This document shows, piece after piece, positions 1 to 6,505 of a stretch of DNA of 10,180 nucleotides. Position numbers and translations under genes: made by a program. Source of the DNA: Sphingobacteriaceae bacterium (lineage in GTDB: Bacteria > Bacteroidota > Bacteroidia > Sphingobacteriales > Sphingobacteriaceae); NCBI GenBank assembly GCA_947460275.1, contig CANHHZ010000062.1:1-10180 (forward strand). Direction: 5' to 3'. How positions within the stretch are numbered: the first letter of the stretch is position 1; each line of letters starts with the position of its first letter. The notes under the pieces are model-generated. The model saw nothing but the letters and a program-made list of their open reading frames with translations. It searched no databases and had not been told where the DNA came from.

Positions 1-1385
1 GCAACAACTGTATTGTTGGCAAAGTAAAAGGTAGAAATGGTTTGTTGTTTATCTATTTTGTTTTTTGTAGTTTTTAAATTAGCTGTTTTGTTTGCGCTTT
101 TTTCAGCAAACATGCTTTCAATTTTACGTTCCCTTTCTTGCAAAGGTAAGTTGGCCAACATTTGCAAAGTATCTTGTTCGGCTATGATATCAAGCCTTTT
201 TGTTAGGTGTTCTAAATTTTTTGCTTTCTTGGCAACTGTTTCGTAGTTAGGATATTTTTGAGGTAATGTTATTGCAGCACTATCGTAATACAGTTTTGCC
301 TTTGCATAATTGCGAAGGTCTTTGAAATTTAAGTCAGCTATTTTTAGATAAGAAATGCCTTTTTGGTAAAGGTTAGACGTACTATTTGCTGCCGAAAGTT
401 TATAATATTCTTCGGCTTTGGTATAAGCCTTGTCATCATAATAGTCTTGTGCAACTTCATAATAAATTTTATCTGTGTAATCTATGTTTTTGTCGTCTTT
501 TAATAAAGATAATAGTTGTTTTTTTCTGTTTGTTCCTTGATCTTTTTGGATATCGTAAATTCTCAGTTTGCTTAGCTTGGCATTAAAGTACATCTCAAAT
601 GGCGCATTGCTATTTTCGACCATAGTGTAATATCTTAAACTAGGATTATAGTCCTTCTCATATTCGTAAAGTTGTGCTAATATAAAAGGCCAACGCGTTC
701 TACTTTCAATTTTATTGGTTTCTTTAATTGCCCTTTCGAGATAATTTATGGCTTTTTTGTAGTCTTTGGCATAAATATTTAGCTGAGCAAGCGTAGCAAA
801 GGCATCTGCTTTTTGTCTTTTTACAGAGTCTAATGTAAGTGTTACCGTATCCACTACTTTTGTTGCAGCGGTATAATTTTTGAGCTGCATTAAACTACGT
901 GATTTCCAGTTTAGGGCAGTTAAAACTACATTTTTATCTTTTTTGTACGCTCTTGTCAAATAATCAAAAAACTCGATAGCGGTAAAGTAATTTCCTTGAT
1001 AAAAATTTGTTTTTCCTAAAAAGGTATAGGCTTCGTCCAGGTAATTGCTCAAGCTTTTATCGCTGATAATGGCTTGAGCCTTTTTATTAATTTCTTCTAA
1101 CTCTGGAACTGAGATAGGGTTAGCGTCAGATGAAAGAAAATCTATCGGTTCTGGAGCAATATAAACGGGTAAAATATTGTCAAAATCATCTTTATAGGTT
1201 TCTCTCAAATTTTCTTGATAAGTTTCGAGTAAAACATTTGCGTTGTAGATATAATTATACCTAGCAGAGAGATTTTGTAAAGCTCTGTTTGTTGCATTGT
1301 TTTTTTGTGAGGAACATCCCCAAAAAACAAGCATTGCAAAGCAAGATAAAACGATAGTTGAAGAATATTTAAAAAATTTGTTCAA
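1..1385 (-). CDS. porW: PorW/SprE-like TPR lipoprotein of the type IX secretion system (3' part missing)
   Basis: Seen: a minus-strand frame is open from a TTG at 1383-1385 to the window edge (461 codons). An in-frame stop lies just upstream and no ATG lies between, so TTG is the plausible start. Residues 1-23 form a signal peptide (Lys3, Lys6, then a hydrophobic stretch) ending in FWGC with the lipidated Cys24; the lipobox is loose. No acidic surface-export signal follows the Cys, which fits a periplasm-facing lipoprotein. The mature start, with NRALQNLSARYNYIYNA and then an ILP motif, resembles SprE/PorW proteins, and TPR-like helical pairs follow (for example EAYTFLGKTNFYQGNYFTAI). Known: PorW/SprE is an outer-membrane lipoprotein linking the PorKN/PorLM machinery to the type IX translocon and is needed for secretion and gliding. 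Family members are about 800-900 residues, so roughly half is visible. The family call rests on remembered motifs; a generic TPR lipoprotein is the alternative. Confidence 0.72.
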   Translation of the reverse strand, partial: MNKFFKYSSTIVLSCFAMLVFWGCSSQKNNATNRALQNLSARYNYIYNANVLLETYQENLRETYKDDFDNILPVYIAPEPIDFLSSDANPISVPELEEINKKAQAIISDKSLSNYLDEAYTFLGKTNFYQGNYFTAIEFFDYLTRAYKKDKNVVLTALNWKSRSLMQLKNYTAATKVVDTVTLTLDSVKRQKADAFATLAQLNIYAKDYKKAINYLERAIKETNKIESRTRWPFILAQLYEYEKDYNPSLRYYTMVENSNAPFEMYFNAKLSKLRIYDIQKDQGTNRKKQLLSLLKDDKNIDYTDKIYYEVAQDYYDDKAYTKAEEYYKLSAANSTSNLYQKGISYLKIADLNFKDLRNYAKAKLYYDSAAITLPQKYPNYETVAKKAKNLEHLTKRLDIIAEQDTLQMLANLPLQERERKIESMFAEKSANKTANLKTTKNKIDKQQTISTFYFANNTVV

Positions 1386-1429
1386 GTATTTTAAGGTTAT
1401 TTGTAGTTTTACAATATACTAAATATATG

Positions 1430-1461
1430 CAAAAATATTTTATTCGGCTGTAATATCTCAA
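1430..1461 (-). promoter_or_regulatory. Predicted Bacteroidota promoter for the porW-like gene
   Basis: On the minus strand a TATTTTTG box (1430-1437) matches the Bacteroidota -7 consensus TAnnTTTG exactly. A TTG (1459-1461) lies 21 bases upstream, about where the -33 element is expected. The box is about 45 bases before the TTG start codon, giving a leader of some 35-40 bases. Predicted from pattern only. Confidence 0.5.
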
Positions 1462-1467
1462 TATTTG
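1460..1467 (+). promoter_or_regulatory. Possible -7 box for the ATP synthase operon
   Basis: AATATTTG matches TAnnTTTG at seven of eight positions and ends 27 bases before the atpZ start. No convincing TTG lies at the -33 distance, so this is weak. It overlaps the -33 region of the divergent porW-like promoter. A promoter is expected in this 109-bp divergent gap because atpZ is the first rightward gene. Confidence 0.25.
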
Positions 1468-1494
1468 GGTATTATTTTTATTTAGATTTTTTCT

Positions 1495-1719
1495 ATGGCA
1501 GGTTCTAAACACGATAAAAAGTTAACAGCAGCAAGCAATTTTATTAAATATGCGAGTGTTGGATTTCAAATGTTGGCTGTAATAGGTGTTTTTACATTTG
1601 TGGGTCATAAAATTGATGGGAAAAGGAATACGCCACTTTTTACTGCAATATTTGGATTGATAGGCGTAATTATAGCCTTGTACCAAGTTATACGGTCGCT
1701 AACTAAAAACAAATCGTAA
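1495..1719 (+). CDS. atpZ: AtpZ/AtpI-family small membrane protein
   Basis: A 74-residue protein with a basic N-terminus and two predicted membrane helices (about 19-37 and 48-68) joined by a short loop containing GHKIDGKRNTP. This two-helix hairpin with a G-x-K-x-D segment at the end of helix 1 is characteristic of the AtpZ/AtpI family encoded at the front of many atp operons. Known: relatives are linked to assembly of the c-ring or of the Fo sector, and in some bacteria AtpZ together with AtpI has been linked to divalent-cation transport. It is the first gene of the operon, 43 bases ahead of the AtpI-like gene. The ATG is the first plausible start after the divergent promoter region. The family call is fairly secure; the exact role in this organism is inferred. 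Confidence 0.8.
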   Translation: MAGSKHDKKLTAASNFIKYASVGFQMLAVIGVFTFVGHKIDGKRNTPLFTAIFGLIGVIIALYQVIRSLTKNKS

Positions 1720-1762
1720 CCCATTTGTATCTTTTAGCTAACTTTGAAAAAAATATAAAATC

Positions 1763-2149
1763 TTGAGTTTAAAGCGCTTCATTGTTTATTACCTGTTGTA
1801 CACTGCTTTCTTAGCAGGGATTTCAATTTTATTGCCCGTTTTATTTCCATCAAATAAGTTGTTTTGCAACCAATTTTGGGCAATATTTTCTTTTGTTGCG
1901 GTTATTACATGTATTGCATATATTCTAGTGCATTTGGGAATCAAATATCAACCCGAAGCAGGAGTAATGGCTATAATGGCCTCTATTGCTTTTAAAATGC
2001 TTTTTTGCTTAACTTTCATTCTTGTTTATGGCTCTAAAGCCAAAGGGATTGGACTAACATTCGCTTTTAATTTTTTTTCTTTATATTTATTGTTTAGCTT
2101 CTTTGAAATATACTCTTTGTTGCTTAACTTGCGCCACCAAAATAAATAG
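1763..2149 (+). CDS. Four-helix membrane protein in the AtpI position (hypothetical)
   Basis: A 128-residue protein that starts with TTG (1763-1765). It has four predicted membrane helices (about 6-27, 37-57, 66-89 and 95-121), a basic N-terminus (KR) and a short polar tail (RHQNK). It lies between atpZ and atpB, 17 bases before atpB, so it is very likely cotranscribed with them. Its size, topology and position match subunit I (AtpI), the assembly factor for the c-ring, but I cannot recognise a diagnostic AtpI motif, so homology is not claimed. Bacteroidota atp operons often carry such a poorly conserved membrane protein here. A TAnnTTTG-like octamer (1739-1746) lies just upstream without a matching -33 element. 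That this is a real gene is well supported by the hydrophobic pattern and context; its function is inferred from position only. Confidence 0.75.
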   Translation: MSLKRFIVYYLLYTAFLAGISILLPVLFPSNKLFCNQFWAIFSFVAVITCIAYILVHLGIKYQPEAGVMAIMASIAFKMLFCLTFILVYGSKAKGIGLTFAFNFFSLYLLFSFFEIYSLLLNLRHQNK

Positions 2150-2166
2150 TAAAAATCTGCGAGTAA

Positions 2167-3282
2167 ATGGATTGTAGCCACGTTTTTGAGTTTAAGTTTA
2201 ATAAGTTAATTGTCGTTTTTGCGCTTTTTTCGGCGTTTTTATTCACTAAAGTGAACGCTTTTGCGCAAGTTGATACTGCAAAGGTTGTTCATGATTCTGT
2301 TGTTGTCGCCGAACCTCATGCGGCAGCTGCTGCGCATGGTGAGGAAAAGTTTGAGCCTACAAAAGTAATTATGGAGCATATTGCCGATTCGCACATGTGG
2401 CATTTGTGGGGACATACTTCACTTCCTTTACCTGTAATTTTGTATACGCCCAACGGTTTAGAGCTGTTTTCTTCTGCTCATTTTCACCATGGGGAAGAGG
2501 ATTACAAGGGTGCACACCATACTTATCGTTTAGTTGAGGATAAAGTTAAAATAGTTGGCGCTGACGGTAAAATAGATGAAGCTATTTCTGCATCTGTAAT
2601 CGATTTTTCTATCACTAAAAATGTTGCAGCTATGTTTGTAGCTATTTTTGTGATTTTATCAATTTTTATTTCAGTGGCCAATGCTTACAAAAAAACAGTA
2701 GGTAAAGCCCCAAAAGGTTTGCAATCTTTGGTAGAGCCAATTATCATTTTTGTGAGGGATGATATTGCAAAACCAAACATCGGGCACAAATACGCTAAAT
2801 TTATGCCGTATTTGCTAACCACTTTTTTCTTTATTTGGATTAACAACTTATTAGGTTTGGTGCCTATTTTCCCAGGTGGAGCAAACGTTACGGGTAACAT
2901 TGCCTTAACTTTTGTAATGGCCTTGGGCACTTTAATTATCGTAAATATCAATGGCAATAAATATTATTGGAAACATATTTTTATGCCAGATGTGCCTTGG
3001 TGGTTGTATCCAATTATGATACCTGTTGAGTTGATTGGTATTATTTCTAAGCCTTTTGCATTAATGATACGTTTGTTTGCCAATATTACGGCCGGACACA
3101 TTATTGTACTCAGCTTAATATCTTTAATATTTATTTTTGAAACTTTGGCTATTGCTCCGGTATCTGTTGCATTCGTTTTATTTATGGATGTTTTAGAATT
3201 GTTGGTGGCATTTTTACAAGCCTTTATATTTACATTACTTACTGCTTTATTTATAGGTATGGCGGTAGAAGAACATCATTAA
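2167..3282 (+). CDS. atpB: F1Fo ATP synthase subunit a, with signal peptide and His-rich N-terminal domain
   Basis: Subunit a forms the proton half-channels of Fo beside the c-ring. At 371 residues it is about 100 longer than E. coli AtpB (271). Residues 1-33 look like a signal peptide (Lys10 and Lys13, then a hydrophobic core, possible cleavage at AFA/Q). Residues 34-150 form an extracytoplasmic domain with 12 His between positions 42 and 118. The membrane core starts near 152. The essential arginine is Arg302 in IRLFANITAGH (E. coli Arg210). His311 and Glu344 occupy the E. coli Glu219 and His245 positions, a known natural exchange. Gln351 in LQAFIF matches E. coli Gln252, and the protein ends in EEHH. 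The N-terminal extension is typical of Bacteroidota AtpB and its function is not known to me. The ATG is 17 bases after the preceding gene; atpE follows after 38. Confidence 0.96.
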   Translation: MDCSHVFEFKFNKLIVVFALFSAFLFTKVNAFAQVDTAKVVHDSVVVAEPHAAAAAHGEEKFEPTKVIMEHIADSHMWHLWGHTSLPLPVILYTPNGLELFSSAHFHHGEEDYKGAHHTYRLVEDKVKIVGADGKIDEAISASVIDFSITKNVAAMFVAIFVILSIFISVANAYKKTVGKAPKGLQSLVEPIIIFVRDDIAKPNIGHKYAKFMPYLLTTFFFIWINNLLGLVPIFPGGANVTGNIALTFVMALGTLIIVNINGNKYYWKHIFMPDVPWWLYPIMIPVELIGIISKPFALMIRLFANITAGHIIVLSLISLIFIFETLAIAPVSVAFVLFMDVLELLVAFLQAFIFTLLTALFIGMAVEEHH

Positions 3283-3320
3283 CAAGTAACTATTTTTTAC
3301 AATTATAAATTAAATTAATT

Positions 3321-3536
3321 ATGGTAGGTTCAATCGCGGCAATTGGTGCCGGTTTAGCAGTAATCGGTGCAGGTATCGGTATCGGTCAAGTAGGTGGTAA
3401 AGCAATGGAAGGTATTGCTCGTCAGCCAGAGGCTGCATCAAAAATTCAGACTGCAATGATTATCGCTGCTGCCCTTATCGAGGGTGCTGCTTTATTTGGT
3501 GTGGTAGTTGCATTATTAGGTAACAATCCTCAATAA
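3321..3536 (+). CDS. atpE: F1Fo ATP synthase subunit c
   Basis: A 71-residue hairpin proteolipid that forms the rotating c-ring. Helix 1 is rich in Gly and Ala (GAGLAVIGAGIGIGQVGG). The polar loop holds the conserved ARQPE (residues 33-37; Arg34, Gln35 and Pro36 contact gamma and epsilon). Helix 2 carries the ion-binding carboxylate Glu54 in ALIEGAALFG. The residue after Glu54 is Gly rather than Ser or Thr. Gln23 is 11 residues before Arg34, not 13 as for the Na+-liganding Gln of Ilyobacter tartaricus; the equivalent position here is Ile21. Proton coupling is therefore the better prediction. The gene is more GC-rich than its surroundings, consistent with high expression, and is followed by a strong stem-loop before atpF. 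Confidence 0.97.
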   Translation: MVGSIAAIGAGLAVIGAGIGIGQVGGKAMEGIARQPEAASKIQTAMIIAAALIEGAALFGVVVALLGNNPQ

Positions 3537-3554
3537 TCAAAACTGAAAAATTTA

Positions 3555-3590
3555 GGCTGGGTATTTAACGGTTGGTTAAATACCACAGCC
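3555..3590 (+). promoter_or_regulatory. Strong stem-loop between atpE and atpF
   Basis: GGCTG plus GGTATTTAAC (3555-3569) pairs with GTTAAATACC (3575-3584) and CAGCC (3586-3590). This gives 15 base pairs with one bulged A (3585) and a GGTTG loop (3570-3574). There is no long U-run after it, so it is not a standard terminator. Its place after atpE suggests an mRNA-stabilising 3' element or partial attenuator that would favour subunit c, which is needed in about ten copies. The structure is seen; the role is inferred. Confidence 0.7.
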
Positions 3591-3619
3591 TTTGTAAAAA
3601 GATTTAAAAAAATAGTAAA

Positions 3620-4114
3620 ATGGAATTAGTTACCCCAAGTATTGGATTAGTTTTTTGGACAGCATTAGCATTTATCTGCTTGTTAATCTTGCTTAGAAAG
3701 TTTGCATGGAAACCTATTTTAGGTGCTATCCACGAACGTGAGCAATTTATTGATGATGCTTTAAACAAAGCAGAATTGGCCAAACAGGAAATGGCTCGTT
3801 TAACTTCTCAAAATGAAGATTTAATGAAACAAGCTCGTGCAGAACGCGATGAAATTTTGAAAGAGGCTAAAATACTTAAAGATAGTATCGTAAATGAAGC
3901 TAAAACTTCGGCACAAACCGAAGGTGCTAAGCTGATTGAAAAAGCTCGTGTCGAGATTGAAAATCAGAAAAAAGTAGCTTTGGCTGAGTTGAAAGGTCAA
4001 GTGTCTACATTGTCTCTAGAAATTGCTGAGCGTGTATTGCGCAGCCAATTAGATGATAAAGCAAAACAACAGGATTTGGTAAACAGCCTGTTAAAAGATG
4101 TTGAATTAAATTAA
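3620..4114 (+). CDS. atpF: F1Fo ATP synthase subunit b
   Basis: Subunit b is the peripheral stalk that holds alpha3beta3 still against the rotor. The protein has 164 residues, close to the usual 156-170. One N-terminal membrane helix (about 5-25) is followed by the conserved basic junction RKFAWKPI. A long charged helix or coiled coil (about 35-135), rich in Ala, Glu, Lys and Gln, follows, and then a C-terminal segment (SLEIAERVLRSQL) that binds delta in this family. There is one b gene only, as expected for a homodimeric stalk. The gene lies downstream of the atpE stem-loop and upstream of the first palindromic repeat that fills the gap to atpH. Confidence 0.95.
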   Translation: MELVTPSIGLVFWTALAFICLLILLRKFAWKPILGAIHEREQFIDDALNKAELAKQEMARLTSQNEDLMKQARAERDEILKEAKILKDSIVNEAKTSAQTEGAKLIEKARVEIENQKKVALAELKGQVSTLSLEIAERVLRSQLDDKAKQQDLVNSLLKDVELN

Positions 4115-4200
4115 GATCAGATTTGAGACACTAGATTTGAGAGTTGAGACAAACGGATTGAGCAAACAACTCAAATCTCAAATCTCACATCTCACATCTC
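4115..4200. repeat. GAGAT/ATCTC-rich imperfect palindrome, copy 1 (atpF-atpH gap)
   Basis: The gap contains two GATTTGAGA copies on the left (4120-4128 and 4134-4142) and TCTCAAATC or TCTCACATC copies on the right. The best inner hairpin pairs 4134-4142 with 4176-4184 (9 bp) and TTGAG 4144-4148 with CTCAA 4170-4174, across one mismatch and a 21-base loop. The outer arms pair with single mismatches. The right arm contains TCTCACATCTCACATCT (4183-4199), identical to a stretch in copy 2 (6481-6497). It ends 12 bases before the atpH ATG. It resembles the short interspersed palindromes I recall from Sphingobacteriaceae intergenic regions. Confidence 0.8.
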
Positions 4201-4212
4201 AAAAGAAAAAAT

Positions 4213-4758
4213 ATGTCAAGTAAAGCAGGAGCCAGGTACGCAAAATCATTAATTGATCTTTCTCAAGAACAAAATGTTCTGGAAGAGATTAAAAATGACA
4301 TGGTCTTATTTGAAAAAGTTGTTGATGACAACAGCGAGCTAGAGGCGATTTTAAAAAACCCAATTGTCCCTTTGGACAAAAAAACAGGTATTTTAAATGA
4401 TGTTTTTGGCAGCAAAGTGCATCAAATTACCCATAGCTTTTTAAAGTTGGTAGTTAATAAAGGTCGTGCAGGAATTTTGTTTGATACAGCCAAACAATTT
4501 ATCGAACAATACAACCGTATTAAAGGCATTGTAACTGCTGAGCTAACTTCGGCCATCGCCTTAACTGACGCCGCAAAAACAGAAGTAATAAACTTGGTAA
4601 AAAAAGAGTTAGGCGCTAATGAGGTAATTGTTAAAGAGAAAATAAACGCTGACCTAATTGGTGGCTTTGTTTTAAAAGTAGGCGATAAACAATTTGACGC
4701 CAGCATTGCCAACGGATTAAATAAACTGAAAAAAGAATTTGCGCAGGGCATTGCTTAA
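4213..4758 (+). CDS. atpH: F1Fo ATP synthase subunit delta (OSCP)
   Basis: Delta caps the alpha3beta3 head and joins it to the b stalk. The protein has 181 residues, normal for the family (about 177-185). The N-terminal helical domain begins with the typical ARYAKSLIDLSQEQ. NPIVPLDKKTGILNDVF and the FLKLVVNKGRAGIL segment (about residues 77-90) are family hallmarks. The C-terminal domain contains VTAELTSAIALT and the conserved DLIGGFVLKVGDKQFDASI near the end. The ATG is preceded by an A-rich leader (aaaagaaaaaat) directly after the palindromic repeat, so the repeat could affect translation here. atpA follows after an 84-base gap in which I see no strong structure. Confidence 0.95.
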   Translation: MSSKAGARYAKSLIDLSQEQNVLEEIKNDMVLFEKVVDDNSELEAILKNPIVPLDKKTGILNDVFGSKVHQITHSFLKLVVNKGRAGILFDTAKQFIEQYNRIKGIVTAELTSAIALTDAAKTEVINLVKKELGANEVIVKEKINADLIGGFVLKVGDKQFDASIANGLNKLKKEFAQGIA

Positions 4759-4842
4759 TAACAAGCCTAAACAAAAGCTTATTGAAGGATAAATAGAGAG
4801 TAAAAGATTTAAATTACACAAAAGAGAATCAAAAATAAAATT

Positions 4843-6417
4843 ATGGTAGAGGTAAGACCAGACGAAGTTTCGGCAATTATCAGACAACAATTGTCAGGCT
4901 TTAAATCAGAAGCTGAACTTGAAGAAGTTGGTACCGTTTTGCAAGTGGGCGATGGTATTGCTCGTGTTTACGGCTTAACTAAAGTTCAAAGTGGAGAGTT
5001 AGTTGAGTTTGCTAACGGCTTGCAAGGAATTGTATTAAACCTTGAAGAAGATAACGTAGGTGTGGTTTTGTTAGGCCCATCTGACGGAATTAAAGAAGGG
5101 GATACCATTAAGCGTACTAAAAAAATTGCCTCAATTAAAGTTGGCGAAGGTATGTTGGGTCGTGTGGTAAACACACTTGGCGAGCCAATTGACGGTAAAG
5201 GTCCAATTTTGGGCGAAACTTATGAAATGCCTTTAGAGCGTAAAGCGCCCGGGGTAATTTATCGTCAACCGGTTACAGAGCCTTTGCAAACTGGTATCAA
5301 AGCAATTGATGCGATGATTCCGATTGGTCGTGGTCAACGTGAGTTGGTTATTGGCGATCGTCAGATTGGTAAAACTGCGGTTTGTATCGATACCATTATC
5401 AACCAAAAAGAATTTTATGAAGCAGGTAATCCTGTTTTCTGTATCTATGTTGCTTGCGGTCAAAAAGCAAGTACGGTAGCTAACGTTGTTCGTACTTTAG
5501 AAGAAAACGGTGCAATGGCCTATACAGTTGTTGTGGCTGCTTCTGCCGCAGAACCTGCTCCTTTGCAGTTTTATGCTCCATTTGCGGGTGCTGCAATTGG
5601 TGAGTTTTTTAGAGATACTGGTCGTCCTGCATTAATTGTTTATGACGATTTATCAAAACAAGCTGTGGCTTACCGTGAAGTATCTTTGTTATTGCGTCGC
5701 CCACCGGGCCGTGAGGCTTATCCAGGTGACGTGTTCTACCTACACAGTCGTTTGTTAGAGCGTGCTGCAAAAATCAACTCAAATGATGAGATTGCACAAG
5801 CAATGAACGATTTGCCTGAATCATTAAAAGGTATTGTTAAAGGTGGTGGTTCGTTAACGGCTTTGCCAATTATCGAAACTCAAGCTGGAGACGTTTCTGC
5901 ATATATTCCAACCAACGTAATTTCAATTACTGATGGTCAGATTTTCTTAGAGTCTAACTTGTTTAACTCAGGTATTCGTCCGGCTATTAATGTAGGTATC
6001 TCGGTATCACGTGTGGGTGGTAATGCGCAAATCAAATCAATGAAAAAAGTGGCAGGTACTTTAAAATTAGATCAAGCACAATACCGCGAGTTAGAGGCTT
6101 TCTCTAAATTTGGATCTGATTTAGACTCGGCAACTAAGTCTGTTTTAGACAAAGGTGCACGTAACGTTGAAATGCTTAAACAAGCTCAGTTTTCTCCTTT
6201 TACAGTAGAAAAACAAGTAGCTATTGTTTACGTAGGAACCAAAAACCTAATGCGTAACGTACCCATAAATAAAGTAAAAGAATTTGAAGCTGAATATCTA
6301 CAAGCATTAGAAATGCGTTATCCAGAAACTTTAGCTGGCTTAAAAGCTGGTAAGTTTGACGACGAGTTAACTGGTGTTTTAGAAAAAGTTGCAAAAGAAG
6401 TTTCAAGTAAATATTAA
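4843..6417 (+). CDS. atpA: F1Fo ATP synthase subunit alpha
   Basis: Alpha is the non-catalytic nucleotide-binding subunit of the F1 head and supplies the arginine finger to the catalytic beta sites. The protein has 524 residues (E. coli 513). The N-terminal segment (RPDEVSAIIRQQL) binds delta, and a beta-barrel domain follows. The P-loop is GDRQIGKT (171-178, with Lys177 and Thr178); most alpha subunits have Thr where this has Ile175. The family region around ALIVYDDLSKQAVAYREVSL and RRPPGREAYPGD is intact. The arginine finger is Arg390 in SVSRVGG (E. coli Arg376). The helical C-terminal domain is complete. This is the most GC-rich gene in the window, as expected for a highly expressed conserved gene. 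No atpD follows; the next gene is atpG. Confidence 0.98.
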   Translation: MVEVRPDEVSAIIRQQLSGFKSEAELEEVGTVLQVGDGIARVYGLTKVQSGELVEFANGLQGIVLNLEEDNVGVVLLGPSDGIKEGDTIKRTKKIASIKVGEGMLGRVVNTLGEPIDGKGPILGETYEMPLERKAPGVIYRQPVTEPLQTGIKAIDAMIPIGRGQRELVIGDRQIGKTAVCIDTIINQKEFYEAGNPVFCIYVACGQKASTVANVVRTLEENGAMAYTVVVAASAAEPAPLQFYAPFAGAAIGEFFRDTGRPALIVYDDLSKQAVAYREVSLLLRRPPGREAYPGDVFYLHSRLLERAAKINSNDEIAQAMNDLPESLKGIVKGGGSLTALPIIETQAGDVSAYIPTNVISITDGQIFLESNLFNSGIRPAINVGISVSRVGGNAQIKSMKKVAGTLKLDQAQYRELEAFSKFGSDLDSATKSVLDKGARNVEMLKQAQFSPFTVEKQVAIVYVGTKNLMRNVPINKVKEFEAEYLQALEMRYPETLAGLKAGKFDDELTGVLEKVAKEVSSKY

Positions 6418-6420
6418 GTA

Positions 6421-6497
6421 GAGATTTGAGAAAATAGATATGAGATATGAGATTGAAACGTTAGCGTCTCATATCTCTTGTCTCACATCTCACATCT
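6421..6497. repeat. GAGAT/ATCTC-rich imperfect palindrome, copy 2 (atpA-atpG gap)
   Basis: GAGATATGAGA (6442-6452) pairs perfectly with TCTCATATCTC (6467-6477), an 11-bp stem with a 14-base loop. Farther out, GAGATTTGAG (6421-6430) is complementary to CTCACATCTC on the right with one mismatch. The right arm TCTCACATCTCACATCT (6481-6497) is identical to the one in copy 1. The element begins 4 bases after the atpA stop and ends 8 bases before the atpG ATG, so it fills the gap almost entirely. Confidence 0.82.
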
Positions 6498-6505
6498 AAA
6501 AGAAA

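Noticed and set aside
37..586. Short rightward open frames opposite the porW-like gene
   Set aside because: They lie within the coding region of the minus-strand lipoprotein, have no promoter or leader of their own, and their translations are not gene-like.
1739..1746. TAACTTTG as an internal promoter before the AtpI-like gene
   Set aside because: The -7 match is exact, but no TTG lies at the -33 distance and such octamers are expected by chance in AT-rich DNA.
3321..3536. Sodium-coupled c subunit, suggested by Gln23 in helix 1
   Set aside because: Gln23 is two residues out of register with the Na+-liganding Gln relative to the ARQPE loop, and the residue after Glu54 is Gly, not Ser or Thr.
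4115..4200. Possible CRISPR-like array from iterated GAGAT/CTCAT units
   Set aside because: The units are 7-9 bases, inverted around a centre, without regular spacers or cas genes; a palindromic intergenic repeat explains them.
4759..4842. A third palindromic repeat in the atpH-atpA gap
   Set aside because: No GAGAT/ATCTC arms are present; only a four-base AAGC/GCTT match is seen, which is not significant.
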